From Eubacteriales bacterium (lineage in GTDB: Bacteria; Bacillota; Clostridia; Oscillospirales; Oscillospiraceae), in the NCBI GenBank assembly GCA_030536255.1, contig JAUNQI010000001.1, forward strand, positions 44,548 through 101,891: a stretch of DNA of 57,344 nucleotides. Reading direction: 5' to 3'. Position 1 is the first letter of the stretch. The number at the start of each line of letters is the position of its first letter. This document shows, piece by piece, positions 26,413 through 36,695 of this stretch. The notes under the pieces were generated by a model. It was not told the DNA's origin. It searched no databases and was given only the letters and a program-made list of their open reading frames with translations. A program made the translations under genes and the position numbers.

Positions 26413-28284
26413 TTATTCCTCCTTAAACATTATTGTCCAATTTTTAAAATCCTGAAGAGGGTTACCCATATTGGGGTTCAGACCCCTGATTGCCTGTCTG
26501 TGGGTTATCAGCTGCTGCTTTTCAAAGCCTATTACAACAAACTGTGCAAGATTCGTCAGAACATATTCGCTGAACGAACGGTAATTATTTTTCCTTGTCG
26601 CATCACTTGACGCCAGATAATTATACAGATATGTCTCATATCCGTTACCGATTGAGTGGGTATAATTGATATTTGTGGCATGGTTGTTATCCGTCCGCTC
26701 CTGAAGAAGCTCCGTAATATCAAAGTTGTTTCTCAGTTTCACTTCTCCGTAGTACATATCATACTCTATCGGCTTGAAGTCCTCATCTTCCTTCTGTTCT
26801 TTTGTGAGAGCTTCATAATCCGTCAGAGCATTATAGTAATCCGTCCACGTCAGCTCCTGAACATTGACTTTTATTCCGATACTGTCCATATCGGAAGCAA
26901 AACGGTGAGCAATACCGGCTTTACATGAGCTGTCACTGCAAAGGATAAAATTGATCACGATCGTTGATCCACCGTTCATCCACTCACAGTACCCGTCTTC
27001 ATCATAGTCTCTGATTCCGTTATTCTCGAGAATGACTTTACACTTTTCAAGGTCATAATCCAGAGCAGAATCAAGGTCAGACGGGAATGCCGCACAGGAT
27101 GGGTACATCGGAATTGCAGATGCCACAGCATTTCCGTTCAGCAGTTCTTCAATAGCCGCTCTGTTGAACGCATACTGCATAGCATATCGGAAGCCGCTCA
27201 TCTGACCGACCGTGCTCTCCTGATTGAATGCCACAAAGTGCATATTCGTTGTTGCATAGGTATGGATCTCATTCGTGCTGGCATAACCGAGGTTCGTATA
27301 GCTGGAAGGATCGTTTATAACAGCGTCTATTCTAGAGCTTTCAAAGTTGTCTATAATATCTCCCGCATCAAGGAAGCAATCAATATAAATCCTTTCTACA
27401 GGGAGAGAATCTCTGCCCGGAGCATACGGATTCGGCTCAAGATAGTTGATCACCTTATATGAGTTTTCGGTAAATCTTCCTTTATCCGTGATATCCATCA
27501 GTATTTTTGCTGTGCTATCCGTTACCTCCGGCGCTTCTGTCTCTTCCGGCGCTTCAATTATCTCAGGAGTCCTCTCCGGCTCTTCTTCCTGAATTCCCTC
27601 CGCGTTTTCCTGACCTTCCTCTGTCTCCTCCTGATAGTAGATATTTTCTATCTGTTCCACTGTTTCGGAAATATTGTACATATACGGTCCGCTTCCGGTC
27701 GGAAACTTTTCATCATACTCTCCGTACTTTATGACCGGAATATTCAGGAGCTTGATAAACTGAGTATCCCCCACACCAATTGTAACTCTTAGTTTATCAT
27801 CTCCATCCTGAGCCGCTCCCTGATAGCTGTTGAATCTCCCTGCATATCTGTCGGAATTTACAGCCCTGTCCAGAGAATATCTCAGATCCTTCGATGTTAC
27901 CGGTGTCCCGTCACTGAAGGTATGGGTCGTATCAATCGTCAGCTCCCAGCTCGTTGCGGTATCATTGCATTCCCATTCCGAAATGATTCCCGCTCCTTCA
28001 ATTATTTCGAAATTATTATCGAGCTCAATCATGTTCTCATAAACCAGACAGCAAATCAGCTGGTTTGAATGGTTAGTGGCAATAAGCGGATTAAAGCTGT
28101 ATTTTGTGCTGCAGTTCAGAGAAAAAACACTGTCCGCCGCATCTGCCATGGTAAGATCCTTACCTTCCGTAGACTCCGGAATCTCACCTTGCTGCCAGTA
28201 AGCGCCCGGAAGAGTACAGCCTGAAGAGAAAACCATTACAGCCACAAGCAAAAAACATATTATTTTCTTAATTCTTCCGTTCAT
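26413..28284 (-). CDS. peptide ABC-type substrate-binding lipoprotein with acidic insert
   Basis: 623 residues, family 5 solute-binding protein. The signal peptide ends in a good lipobox (SSGC, Cys23). The family core WELTIDTTHTFSDGTPVTSKDLRYSLDRAV appears near 125-150. An insert of about 45 residues rich in Glu, Pro and Thr (EETEEGQENAEGIQ, then EAPEETEAPEV; about 220-262) interrupts the domain, and total length exceeds the usual ~540. No permease or ATPase genes are adjacent, so it either serves a transporter encoded elsewhere (perhaps opp) or has a different role. It lies between pgeF and cdd in one operon. Confidence 0.85.
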   Translation of the reverse strand: MNGRIKKIICFLLVAVMVFSSGCTLPGAYWQQGEIPESTEGKDLTMADAADSVFSLNCSTKYSFNPLIATNHSNQLICCLVYENMIELDNNFEIIEGAGIISEWECNDTATSWELTIDTTHTFSDGTPVTSKDLRYSLDRAVNSDRYAGRFNSYQGAAQDGDDKLRVTIGVGDTQFIKLLNIPVIKYGEYDEKFPTGSGPYMYNISETVEQIENIYYQEETEEGQENAEGIQEEEPERTPEIIEAPEETEAPEVTDSTAKILMDITDKGRFTENSYKVINYLEPNPYAPGRDSLPVERIYIDCFLDAGDIIDNFESSRIDAVINDPSSYTNLGYASTNEIHTYATTNMHFVAFNQESTVGQMSGFRYAMQYAFNRAAIEELLNGNAVASAIPMYPSCAAFPSDLDSALDYDLEKCKVILENNGIRDYDEDGYCEWMNGGSTIVINFILCSDSSCKAGIAHRFASDMDSIGIKVNVQELTWTDYYNALTDYEALTKEQKEDEDFKPIEYDMYYGEVKLRNNFDITELLQERTDNNHATNINYTHSIGNGYETYLYNYLASSDATRKNNYRSFSEYVLTNLAQFVVIGFEKQQLITHRQAIRGLNPNMGNPLQDFKNWTIMFKEE

Positions 28285-28315
28285 ATGGAAAAGACCTCTT
28301 CATTTATCTCCGTAG

Positions 28316-29113
28316 TTATCCAAGTACAATACCTGCCGAAAGACTGCCCCTTTTCAGACCGTGTTTCGCTGTATATCTTGCCGACCAGTATTTATCATGA
28401 CTGCATACCGTACATTCTTCGGAAACATCTATTTTTTCCGGATCCAGTCCGAGCTGAATCAACCGCCTTCTGTTTGCCTCTCGGAGATCTACATAAAATT
28501 TGTTCCCGTGTATATCCCATAATCCTTCGGTATCCCCTGAAAGGTATTTTTCGATTGCTTCCGGCACATCAGCGTCTGTTTCAAAACAGCACCTTCCAAT
28601 TGAAGGACCAATGGCAGCTGTTATATTTTCTGTTTCCGTCCCCAGACTGCGCATGGCATCCACCGTATTTTTCAGAATATCCGCTACAGAGCCCTTCCAT
28701 CCGCAGTGGACCGCTCCGACAGATTTCCCTTTTTCATCACATAGGAGAACCGGAACACAGTCCGCTGTAAAGCAGAATATGGGAAGGCCTCTCTGGTTTG
28801 TAACTAAGCCGTCAGCTTCATACGGTATTTCAGAAAGAGGAATATGTCTGTCAGCGGAAGAAACGACTTTTACAACATTTCCATGCACCTGTTTGGTAAC
28901 ACAGCATTTGTCTTCCGCCTCATTGAATACCTCACACCACCGCCTGTAATTCTCCTTAACAGCAGACGGATCATCTCCCCGGTTTGAGCCAAAATTCAGC
29001 GTACTGAATTCTCCGGTGCTCACTCCCCCGAATCTTGTGGAAAAAGCATGGAACGCAGGAAGGACAGAGGAGGTCATATACACGATTCCATTTTTAGTAT
29101 GTTCCGTAAACAA
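28316..29113 (-). CDS. pgeF: peptidoglycan editing factor PgeF / laccase-domain protein
   Basis: 265 residues, Cu-oxidase_4/YfiH family. Conserved motifs are FTADCVPVLLCDE, VGAVHCGWKGSVADI and IGPSIGRCCFETD, carrying the metal-binding His and Cys residues. Homologues hydrolyse mis-incorporated amino acids on muropeptide precursors and also show purine-nucleoside activity. It lies 7 bases after secA, so it is co-transcribed. The link with cdd downstream fits the reported nucleoside activity (inference). Confidence 0.9.
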   Translation of the reverse strand: MFTEHTKNGIVYMTSSVLPAFHAFSTRFGGVSTGEFSTLNFGSNRGDDPSAVKENYRRWCEVFNEAEDKCCVTKQVHGNVVKVVSSADRHIPLSEIPYEADGLVTNQRGLPIFCFTADCVPVLLCDEKGKSVGAVHCGWKGSVADILKNTVDAMRSLGTETENITAAIGPSIGRCCFETDADVPEAIEKYLSGDTEGLWDIHGNKFYVDLREANRRRLIQLGLDPEKIDVSEECTVCSHDKYWSARYTAKHGLKRGSLSAGIVLG

Positions 29114-29120
29114 TTATTTC

Positions 29121-31895
29121 TTACTCGTTCCTTCCACAGCATTCTTTATACTTGAGCCGACGTGAACCGTCAGCTTTCATTTTCCCGCACGGACACGGAT
29201 CATTTCTCCCCGGCTTTGGAAGCTTTTTCACCGGTTTTTTCTTTTCCGGTTCTCCTCCGGCGTTCGCCGCTACATTTTTAGCAACAGCTTTTCTCTCTAC
29301 CGCCTGCTGGGCTCTTACTCGAACAGTATATAGTCTCCGTACGGTTTCCTCTCTGATTCCGGATACCATTGCCTCGAACATGTCAAAGCCTTCCTGCTTA
29401 TACGCATCGATCGGTTTGGTAGCTCCGTAGCCTCTCAAACCGATTCCCCTGCGAAGATCATCCATTGCATCAATGTGATCCATCCAGTATTCATCAACAA
29501 CACGCAGCATAACAACACGCTCAAGCTCGCGCATCAGCGGCCCGGATCCGTCAGGAAGAGGGCCAAACGCAGCTTCTCTCGCCGAATATGCCTGCTCTGC
29601 GATATTCTGAACAGTATCCGTCATCTTTTCCAGAGATACCGGCGCTCCCAGCGCTTCGATCTTCATTGCTCCGGCAGGAATAAAGAGCTTCGTAAACGGA
29701 GAAAGAACTTCATCCAGCTGCTGCTGAGTCTGAACATCTTCACCGTGCATTCCGTCAGAAACATTCGATGATACAAATTCCCGGATCATTCCGCTGATCT
29801 GCTGTTTCAGGTCTTCGCCGTCAAGAACCTTCCGGCGCTCTCCGTATATGATCTCTCTCTGCTTATTCATAACATCATCGTACTCAAGAACAGTCTTTCT
29901 GACCTGGAAGTTTCTTGATTCAACTGTTTTCTGAGCCTGCTCGATGGCGTTCGAAAGCATTTTATGATCCAGCGGAGTATCTTCATCCACATTCAGCGCT
30001 TCCATCATAGACATGATTCTCTCTGACCCGAACAAACGCATGATATCATCGGTAAGGGACAGATAAAATCTGCTTTCTCCCGGATCTCCCTGTCGGCCGG
30101 ATCTTCCTCGTAGCTGGTTGTCGATTCTTCTTGATTCATGACGTTCCGTTCCGAGAATAAAGAGACCGCCTGCCGCTCTGACCTTTTCCGCTTCAGCGTC
30201 CGTTTCCTTTTTATGCTCAGTCAGCTTCTCCGCAAACAGTGCTCTGGCAGAAAGAATCTCTTCACTTTCCGTAGATGCAAAACCTGTTGCCTCTGCAATG
30301 ATTGCATCATCATAACCAGCCTTGCGGAGATCCGCTTTGGCAAGGAATTCCGGGTTACCTCCGAGGACGATATCCGTTCCTCGTCCGGCCATGTTCGTTG
30401 CAATCGTTACTGCCCCGACTTTACCCGCCTGAGCAACAATTTCTGCTTCCTTTTCGTGATACTTCGCATTCAGAACCGTATGGGGGACACCGCGCTTTTT
30501 CAGCAGAGAAGAAATGTATTCACTCTTTTCAATTGATACCGTACCTACCAGAACCGGCTGTTTCCTTTCGTAACAGTCGACGATCTGCTCGATGATGGCT
30601 CTGTTTTTCCCCGCGTCATTTTTAAATACAACATCCTGATGATCTTTTCTGATCACCGGCTTATTCGTGGGAATTTCGATAATATCCAGATTATAAATCG
30701 ATTGGAATTCCTCGGCCTCAGTAGCTGCAGTTCCCGTCATACCGGATAACTTGCTATAGAGTCTGAAGTAGTTCTGGAAAGTAATCGTCGCCAGTGTCTT
30801 ATTCTCTTTCTGAACATCTACATGCTCTTTCGCTTCGATCGCCTGATGGAGTCCTTCTGAATATCTTCTGCCCATCATAAGTCTTCCGGTAAACTCATCG
30901 ACAATGATAATCTCGCCATCTTTGACGATATAATCGATATCTCTCTTCATAATACCGTGAGCCTTCAGCGCCTGATTGATATGGTGGCTCAGGGTAGCAT
31001 TTTCTATATCCGCCAGATTTTCCAGTCCGAAAGCTTTCTCTGCCTTTGTTATTCCGCGGGCTGTAAGCGTAGCTGTCTTTGCTTTCTCATCGACTACGTA
31101 GTCAGCGTCGATATCCTCGCTTTCTTCTTCCTTTTCATCAACAGAGGCCACAACCAGCTTCTTCAGACCATTGACAAAAATATCCGCCTGACGATAAAGA
31201 TCAGTACTTTCATCTCCCTGACCGGAAATAATAAGAGGTGTTCTCGCTTCATCAATAAGAATTGAGTCAACCTCATCGACTATTGCGAAGTTATGGCCGC
31301 GCTGGACCATACTGTTTTTATACAGCGCCATATTATCACGGAGATAGTCAAAGCCCATCTCATTATTTGTGCCGTATGTAATATCACACAAATATGCCTC
31401 TTTTCGCTGCTCAGGCTCAAGATCATGAACGATCAAACCTACCGAAACGCCGAGGAATCTGTGAACTTTTCCCATCCACTCGCTGTCACGTCTTGCGAGG
31501 TAATCATTGACGGTAACGATATGCACACCATTGCCGGAGAGAGCATTCAGATAAGCCGGAAGAACAGCGACAAGAGTTTTTCCTTCACCTGTTTTCATTT
31601 CGGAGATCCGTCCCTGATGGAGGACAATTCCTCCGATAACCTGAACATAGAACGGCTTCATGCCGAGGACACGCCATGCTGCTTCCCTCGCTGTTGCAAA
31701 GGCTTCCGGGAGAAGATCATCCAGCGTCTCTCCCTGGTCAAGGCGGGCGCGGAACTGAACTGTTTTCTCCTGAAGCTGGGCATCGGAAAGGGAAGCATAC
31801 TCACTCTCCAGAGCCATAACTTTATCCGCTATCGGATAAATCTTTTTCAGTTCCCGTTCGGTATATGTTCCGAAAATTTTATCAAGAATACTCAT
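29121..31895 (-). CDS. secA: preprotein translocase ATPase SecA
   Basis: 924 residues. Motor motifs MKTGEGKTL (Walker A, about 102-110), [23 protein letters not shown] and GRSGRQGD are intact. A low-complexity linker leads to a C-terminal SEC-C zinc motif with [22 protein letters not shown], which binds SecB or ribosomes. It drives Sec-dependent export of the many signal-peptide proteins in this window. It is the first gene of the secA-pgeF-binding protein-cdd operon. A TATACT -10-like box lies upstream near 31935-31945 but its -35 is poor. Confidence 0.97.
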   Translation of the reverse strand: MSILDKIFGTYTERELKKIYPIADKVMALESEYASLSDAQLQEKTVQFRARLDQGETLDDLLPEAFATAREAAWRVLGMKPFYVQVIGGIVLHQGRISEMKTGEGKTLVAVLPAYLNALSGNGVHIVTVNDYLARRDSEWMGKVHRFLGVSVGLIVHDLEPEQRKEAYLCDITYGTNNEMGFDYLRDNMALYKNSMVQRGHNFAIVDEVDSILIDEARTPLIISGQGDESTDLYRQADIFVNGLKKLVVASVDEKEEESEDIDADYVVDEKAKTATLTARGITKAEKAFGLENLADIENATLSHHINQALKAHGIMKRDIDYIVKDGEIIIVDEFTGRLMMGRRYSEGLHQAIEAKEHVDVQKENKTLATITFQNYFRLYSKLSGMTGTAATEAEEFQSIYNLDIIEIPTNKPVIRKDHQDVVFKNDAGKNRAIIEQIVDCYERKQPVLVGTVSIEKSEYISSLLKKRGVPHTVLNAKYHEKEAEIVAQAGKVGAVTIATNMAGRGTDIVLGGNPEFLAKADLRKAGYDDAIIAEATGFASTESEEILSARALFAEKLTEHKKETDAEAEKVRAAGGLFILGTERHESRRIDNQLRGRSGRQGDPGESRFYLSLTDDIMRLFGSERIMSMMEALNVDEDTPLDHKMLSNAIEQAQKTVESRNFQVRKTVLEYDDVMNKQREIIYGERRKVLDGEDLKQQISGMIREFVSSNVSDGMHGEDVQTQQQLDEVLSPFTKLFIPAGAMKIEALGAPVSLEKMTDTVQNIAEQAYSAREAAFGPLPDGSGPLMRELERVVMLRVVDEYWMDHIDAMDDLRRGIGLRGYGATKPIDAYKQEGFDMFEAMVSGIREETVRRLYTVRVRAQQAVERKAVAKNVAANAGGEPEKKKPVKKLPKPGRNDPCPCGKMKADGSRRLKYKECCGRNE

Positions 31896-31998
31896 AACAA
31901 AAATACTTCCTTTTGCGGGTAATAATACATAGTAAAGTATAGCACAATATTAAAAACAATAAAATCAAAAGTTAAAAAGTTTATGCATTATTCACTTC

Positions 31999-32027
31999 TT
32001 GCTCATTGCATGTCGTTGTGCTATTAT
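31999..32027 (+). promoter_or_regulatory. promoter of the DUF1846 gene
   Basis: TTGCTC (31999-32004), a 17-bp spacer and TATTAT (32022-32027), 35 bases before the ATG. The gap 31896-31998 otherwise holds the AT-rich upstream region of secA. Confidence 0.65.
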
Positions 32028-32062
32028 CTATTTTAATAATCTAAAAGGAGCTACCGGGAAAC

Positions 32063-33544
32063 ATGAAGACAGGCTTCAGCAACGAGAAATACAGACAGCT
32101 TCAGTCTCAAAGCATCAGGGACAGAATCAACCAGTTCGGCGGAAAGCTTTATCTTGAGTTTGGAGGAAAGCTGTTTGATGACTTTCACGCGTCCCGCGTT
32201 ATCCCCGGATTTGAGCCGGACAGCAAAGTTAAAATGCTCCTTGAAATGAAGGACGAAGCGGAAATCATCATCGCCATTTCCGCAGACGACATTGAACGTT
32301 CAAAGCGCAGGGGAGATCTCGGAATCACTTACGATGAAGATACTCTCCGCCTAATAGATGCTTTCCGAAGCATCGGTCTTTATGTCGGCAGCGTTGTCCT
32401 TACCCATTACACAAGGCAGAAGGCTGCGGATAAGTTCCGTGCCAGACTGGATGCTCTCGGAATCAAGTCCTATATCCATTATATTATTCCGGAGTATCCT
32501 TCCAATGTACCTTTTATTATTTCTGAAGACGGATTCGGGAAAAATGACTATATCAAGACTGAACGCCCTCTCGTTGTTGTAACCGCTCCCGGACCCGGAA
32601 GCGGAAAAATGGCGACCTGTCTCTCTCAGCTTTATCATGACCATAAGAACGGAATCAGCGCCGGATATGCCAAATTCGAAACATTTCCTGTATGGAATGT
32701 TCCTCTCAAGCATCCGATTAATCTGGCCTACGAAGCTGCAACCGCTGACCTGAATGATATGAACATGATCGACCCGTATCACCTTGAGGCTTACGGGACT
32801 ACGGCTGTCAATTATAACAGAGATATCGAGATTTTTCCTGTTCTTCAGGCAATGTTCCGTGAGATTTACGGGGATAGCCCTTATAAAAGCCCGACGGATA
32901 TGGGGGTAAACCAAATCGGAAACTGCATCACAGATGAAGAAGTATGCAGCGAAGCGGCTAAACAGGAGATCATCCGCAGATATTTTGCTTCAGCATGCAG
33001 CGTTCTTCAGGGACTTTCTGATCCAAGCGAGCTGAGAAAGATTGAAATGATTATGAATTCTATCGGTCTTTCCACAGCAGACAGACCTGTTGTCGCTGCG
33101 GCAAATCAGAGAGCTGAAGAGACAAACGCTCCCGCAGTTGCCCTTCAGCTGAGTGACGGAAGAATCATTACCGGAAAAACCACAGACCTTCTGGGGGCCT
33201 GCTCCGCCTGTCTGATGAACTCAATGAAAGCGCTTGCCGGTATCCGTAAAAAAACACTCCTGATTCCGAAAAGTATTATTGAGCCTATTCAGCATCTGAA
33301 GATTGAGCACCTTGGAAACAGGAACCCCAGACTTCATACGGATGAGCTTCTGATTGCGCTTTCTGTCTGTGCAGTTACCAATCCGCTCGTTGCCGAAGCA
33401 ATCGACCAGCTCAATGAGCTCCGCGGCTGTGAGGCGCATTCCTCGGTCATTCTCTCCCATGAAGATGAAGAGCTTTTCAAACGTCTCGGCGTCAATATCA
33501 CATTTGAACCCCATTATCAGACTGAGAAGCTGTTTCGCGGCTGA
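32063..33544 (+). CDS. UPF0371/DUF1846 family protein
   Basis: 493 residues, normal size for the family. The glycine-rich stretch VVVTAPGPGSGKMATCLSQLYHD (about 173-195) is its most conserved feature and looks like a nucleotide-binding loop. Further family stretches are DPYHLEAYGTTAVNYNRDIE and KSPTDMGVNQIGNCI. Structures are known but no function is settled. It stands alone, with its own promoter, divergent from secA and convergent with the TRAP permease. An AAAGGAG site lies upstream of the ATG. Confidence 0.92.
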   Translation: MKTGFSNEKYRQLQSQSIRDRINQFGGKLYLEFGGKLFDDFHASRVIPGFEPDSKVKMLLEMKDEAEIIIAISADDIERSKRRGDLGITYDEDTLRLIDAFRSIGLYVGSVVLTHYTRQKAADKFRARLDALGIKSYIHYIIPEYPSNVPFIISEDGFGKNDYIKTERPLVVVTAPGPGSGKMATCLSQLYHDHKNGISAGYAKFETFPVWNVPLKHPINLAYEAATADLNDMNMIDPYHLEAYGTTAVNYNRDIEIFPVLQAMFREIYGDSPYKSPTDMGVNQIGNCITDEEVCSEAAKQEIIRRYFASACSVLQGLSDPSELRKIEMIMNSIGLSTADRPVVAAANQRAEETNAPAVALQLSDGRIITGKTTDLLGACSACLMNSMKALAGIRKKTLLIPKSIIEPIQHLKIEHLGNRNPRLHTDELLIALSVCAVTNPLVAEAIDQLNELRGCEAHSSVILSHEDEELFKRLGVNITFEPHYQTEKLFRG

Positions 33545-33552
33545 TATATCCA

Positions 33553-33607
33553 AATAATAAAGAAATGTGCCCGTCTGTTGCCAGATCGGGCACATTTCTT
33601 TATTATT
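33553..33607. terminator. very long bidirectional terminator
   Basis: A perfect 21-bp stem (from AATAATAAAGAAATGTG to its partner ending 33607) extends inward by a TCTG/CAGA pairing. It lies between the convergent DUF1846 and TRAP permease genes and is AT-rich at its base on both sides. Confidence 0.85.
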
Positions 33608-33642
33608 CTCCGTTTTTTCCGTCCGGAGCTTTTGTTCTCATC

Positions 33643-35604
33643 TCAGCTTTCTGCTGCTACCTGCTTTTTTGCTCCGAGCTTCTGCCAGAGGACACAAACT
33701 GCCATAAGAACAATGCCGATTATGTCTGTTGTGGTTTTGGGATCCATCATAAGAATACCAGCAGCAAAGAAAAGAATTCTAATGGGCCAGCTGATATTCC
33801 TGAAGAGATAACCGTTCATGCACGCAGCAACACCAAAAATGCCAATAAGAGATGTGACAATTATCATAATTATCTGGGTAGACGTGGAATCAATAAGAAG
33901 CATTGCGGGATTCATGCAGAAAATATACGGAACAATAAATGCCGCGATTGCCAGCTTCGTGGCATTGATACCGGTCTTCATCGGGCTGCTCTTCGCGATA
34001 GCCGACCCCGCATAAGCTGCGAGAGCTACCGGAGGTGTAATATCCGCAACGATTCCAAAATAGAAAACGAAGAAATGCGCTGCCATCTTCGGGACACCCA
34101 TCGTAATCAGAATAGGAGCGCAGGTGGATGCCATGATACAGTAGTTTGCCGTCGTAGGAACACCCATACCCAGAATGATGCAGCAGATCATGGTAAGGAA
34201 CAGTGCAATCAGTATTGGGTCAATAAACGTTACCGAGTTAGATACGGAAACAACTGCAGATATCAGCTTGGAGGCAAGACCGGTAACAGTAATGCAACCG
34301 GAAATAATACCCGCCATAGAACATGCTACAGCGACAGTGATAACACTCTTTCCTCCGGCTTCAAGAGCTTCGAGAATCTTGGCAGGAGTGATTCGGTCTT
34401 CCTTATTGAAAAGGCTTACAACAATGGCCACCAGAATTGCAACAGATGCGGAAAACTGCATGGTACGGGTATTCGTAGTCACAAGCCAAACCAATACGAC
34501 CAGCGGAAGAAGAAGATAGATCTTTCCGATCAGTTTTCCAACTTTGGGCAGATCATCCTTGCCTACTCCTCTGAGTCCCAGCTTCTTCGCCTCAAGATGA
34601 ACAGCAATAAAAATACCCGTAAAGTACAGGACAGCGGGAAGAATCGCTCTTAAAGCAACTTCCGCATACGTAACACCCATATATTCCGCCATGAGAAATG
34701 CGGCAGCACCCATAATGGGAGGCATGATCTGACCGCCCGTAGAAGCGGCAGCTTCCACGGCTCCGGCAAATTCCGGCTTGTAGCCCGTCTTTTTCATCAT
34801 GGGGATCGTAACAGAACCGGTAGTAACCGTATTTCCAACGGATGACCCAGAAACCATTCCGCAGAGTGCAGAGGAAATAACGGCAACCTTCGCCGGTCCT
34901 CCTGCAAAACCTCCAACCAAAGCATTCGCCAGATCGATGAAAAATGCGGCTATTCCCGTCCTTTCAAGGAAAGCACCAAAGATGATAAAGACGATAATAT
35001 ACTTGGCACAGACCTGAACCGGGGTCCCGAGGACACCGGAGGTTGAGAAGAACAGCGTATAAATAATCTGTACAAGTTTCTTCTGCGTGAAAGTATAAAT
35101 CAGAAGAACACCTGCGACACACAGGATGGGAAGGCCAACACATCTTCTGCACAGCTCCATCAGAACAAGAATTCCGATGATTCCGACAACTACATAAAAA
35201 GTCGTCATTCTTCTTGCGCTGGTCAGAATCTTTACAAGGCCATCATAGCTGAAGCAGTACCAGAAAAAGCATCCGGAACCGACAAGCATAAGTACGATAT
35301 CATACCATGGGATATAGTTTGTACGAACATGGTGCTTACTCGCAGGATAGGTCAGATATCCGATAACAATGATCAGACCCAGAAATGCCGTAAGTCTTTT
35401 TTCCAGCGCAGCAACGCTGAACAGCGTAGAGCATATACAGTAAACAGATATTGCAACAGTAATAATACGGACAATCAGAGCAGGGGTCCCTTCCCATATC
35501 CTGGTATTGGACTCCCTGTCATATTTACGCATTATGTCTTCAACATCCTTGGCTGTACCGACGTCCACATCAGCTTCGGCTGTTAATTTTTCTTTTTCAG
35601 ACAT
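33643..35604 (-). CDS. TAXI-type TRAP transporter permease, fused DctQ-DctM
   Basis: 653 residues with about 16-17 hydrophobic segments. The first ~180 residues form the four-helix DctQ-like part, the rest the DctM ion-coupled channel. GSSVGNTVTTGSVTIPMMKKTGY, ASTGGQIMPPIMGAAAFLMAEY and GMGVPTTANYCIMA are the family signature stretches. It imports an organic acid or amino acid with a sodium or proton gradient, using the TAXI receptor encoded upstream. A strong hairpin in the 107-base gap between them suggests differential expression. Confidence 0.95.
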   Translation of the reverse strand: MSEKEKLTAEADVDVGTAKDVEDIMRKYDRESNTRIWEGTPALIVRIITVAISVYCICSTLFSVAALEKRLTAFLGLIIVIGYLTYPASKHHVRTNYIPWYDIVLMLVGSGCFFWYCFSYDGLVKILTSARRMTTFYVVVGIIGILVLMELCRRCVGLPILCVAGVLLIYTFTQKKLVQIIYTLFFSTSGVLGTPVQVCAKYIIVFIIFGAFLERTGIAAFFIDLANALVGGFAGGPAKVAVISSALCGMVSGSSVGNTVTTGSVTIPMMKKTGYKPEFAGAVEAAASTGGQIMPPIMGAAAFLMAEYMGVTYAEVALRAILPAVLYFTGIFIAVHLEAKKLGLRGVGKDDLPKVGKLIGKIYLLLPLVVLVWLVTTNTRTMQFSASVAILVAIVVSLFNKEDRITPAKILEALEAGGKSVITVAVACSMAGIISGCITVTGLASKLISAVVSVSNSVTFIDPILIALFLTMICCIILGMGVPTTANYCIMASTCAPILITMGVPKMAAHFFVFYFGIVADITPPVALAAYAGSAIAKSSPMKTGINATKLAIAAFIVPYIFCMNPAMLLIDSTSTQIIMIIVTSLIGIFGVAACMNGYLFRNISWPIRILFFAAGILMMDPKTTTDIIGIVLMAVCVLWQKLGAKKQVAAES

Positions 35605-35655
35605 TATAGGGTAACTCCATCTTAACAGAATTTTTATCAGCGTATAAAAGCTTAT

Positions 35656-35680
35656 TGCGCCGCCGGAAACCGGCGGCGCA
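35656..35680 (-). terminator. GC-rich hairpin between TAXI receptor and TRAP permease
   Basis: An 11-bp perfect stem (TGCGCCGCCGG) closes on a 3-base AAA loop. The minus-strand bases after it (AATAAGCTTTTATA) are only moderately T-rich. It is more likely an mRNA stabiliser or partial terminator than a full stop, since the permease follows. Confidence 0.6.
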
Positions 35681-35711
35681 GCTTAAGCCACGTTAAAGTA
35701 ATTCCCTGATA

Positions 35712-36668
35712 TTACTCTACAGGAACTTCAATACCCTTTTCTGCGAAGTACTTTGCAGCACCTGCATGATAAGGAACATCGGTAACAGATGACGCAAAGT
35801 CAATGCTGAGTTCTCCGCCCTTTGCATGCTGCTCGGTGATGGCATCGATATTTTCAAAAACAGTAGAGACGAAAGCATAGACTGCATCATCGGAGACATC
35901 CTTGTTTGCAAGAACAACAGCTGCGATTGCGACGGTGTTTGCATCCTCAGGGAGACCATAGGTATCTGCAGGAATGGTGTACTTGCTGTAGTAAGGAGAA
36001 AGTGCAATCAGCTCATCCGCCTTTTCATCCTCAATGGATACAAGATATACATTGCCGGAAGTGGAAAGGTCGGTAATTGCAGTTGTGGGAGCACCGGCAA
36101 CGATGAATGCTGCATCGATCTTGTGATCCTTCAGAGACTCAGCGCTGTCACCGAATGACTGGTAAACAGGCTTGATATCCTCTTCCGTCATGCCGTAAAC
36201 ACCGAGAACGTCGATTGCATTGAAGTAAACGCCTGAGCCGAGAGCACCGATGGAAACGGATTTGCCCTTCAGGTCAGCAACCGTTTTGATCTCAGGATTC
36301 ATGGTAACGATCTGAACCTGCTCCATGTAAAGGGCAGCAACCGTCTTGATGGTGTCAATTGCACCGATCTCCTCAAAAGTACGGGAGCCTGCGTAAGCGT
36401 AGCTCATAACGTCACTCTGAGAGAAACCGATCTGAGCAAAGTCAGCATCCAGATCCTCAATGTTTGCCTGAGAACCGCCGCTGGTAACAGCAGTGATATC
36501 AACTGCATCGGAATTGTTGGTAACATACTGAGCAAGGACACTGCCAAAGCCATAATAAGTACCGGCCTCACCGCCCGTAGTAAACGTAAGAGACTCAGCT
36601 GCAAAAGCTGATACTCCAAGCGCCATTACAAGGCACAGAGCGAGAATAACAGATAATGTTTTCTTCAT
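35712..36668 (-). CDS. TAXI family TRAP solute receptor
   Basis: 318 residues. A Sec signal (AxA-type, GVSAFAAES, about residue 24) has no lipidation Cys. The mature protein begins LTFTTGGEAGTYYGFGSVLA, the hallmark ligand loop of TAXI receptors, with SGGSQANIEDL, QSDVM and KGKSVSIGALGSG following. It delivers ligand to the fused permease; known TAXI ligands include glutamate and other dicarboxylates, but this one is unknown. ATG 36668 with GGAGG upstream is preferred; the TTG at 36683 overlaps that site. Confidence 0.93.
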   Translation of the reverse strand: MKKTLSVILALCLVMALGVSAFAAESLTFTTGGEAGTYYGFGSVLAQYVTNNSDAVDITAVTSGGSQANIEDLDADFAQIGFSQSDVMSYAYAGSRTFEEIGAIDTIKTVAALYMEQVQIVTMNPEIKTVADLKGKSVSIGALGSGVYFNAIDVLGVYGMTEEDIKPVYQSFGDSAESLKDHKIDAAFIVAGAPTTAITDLSTSGNVYLVSIEDEKADELIALSPYYSKYTIPADTYGLPEDANTVAIAAVVLANKDVSDDAVYAFVSTVFENIDAITEQHAKGGELSIDFASSVTDVPYHAGAAKYFAEKGIEVPVE

Positions 36669-36695
36669 TTTATTTTCCTCCAAAAATAAAAATCT

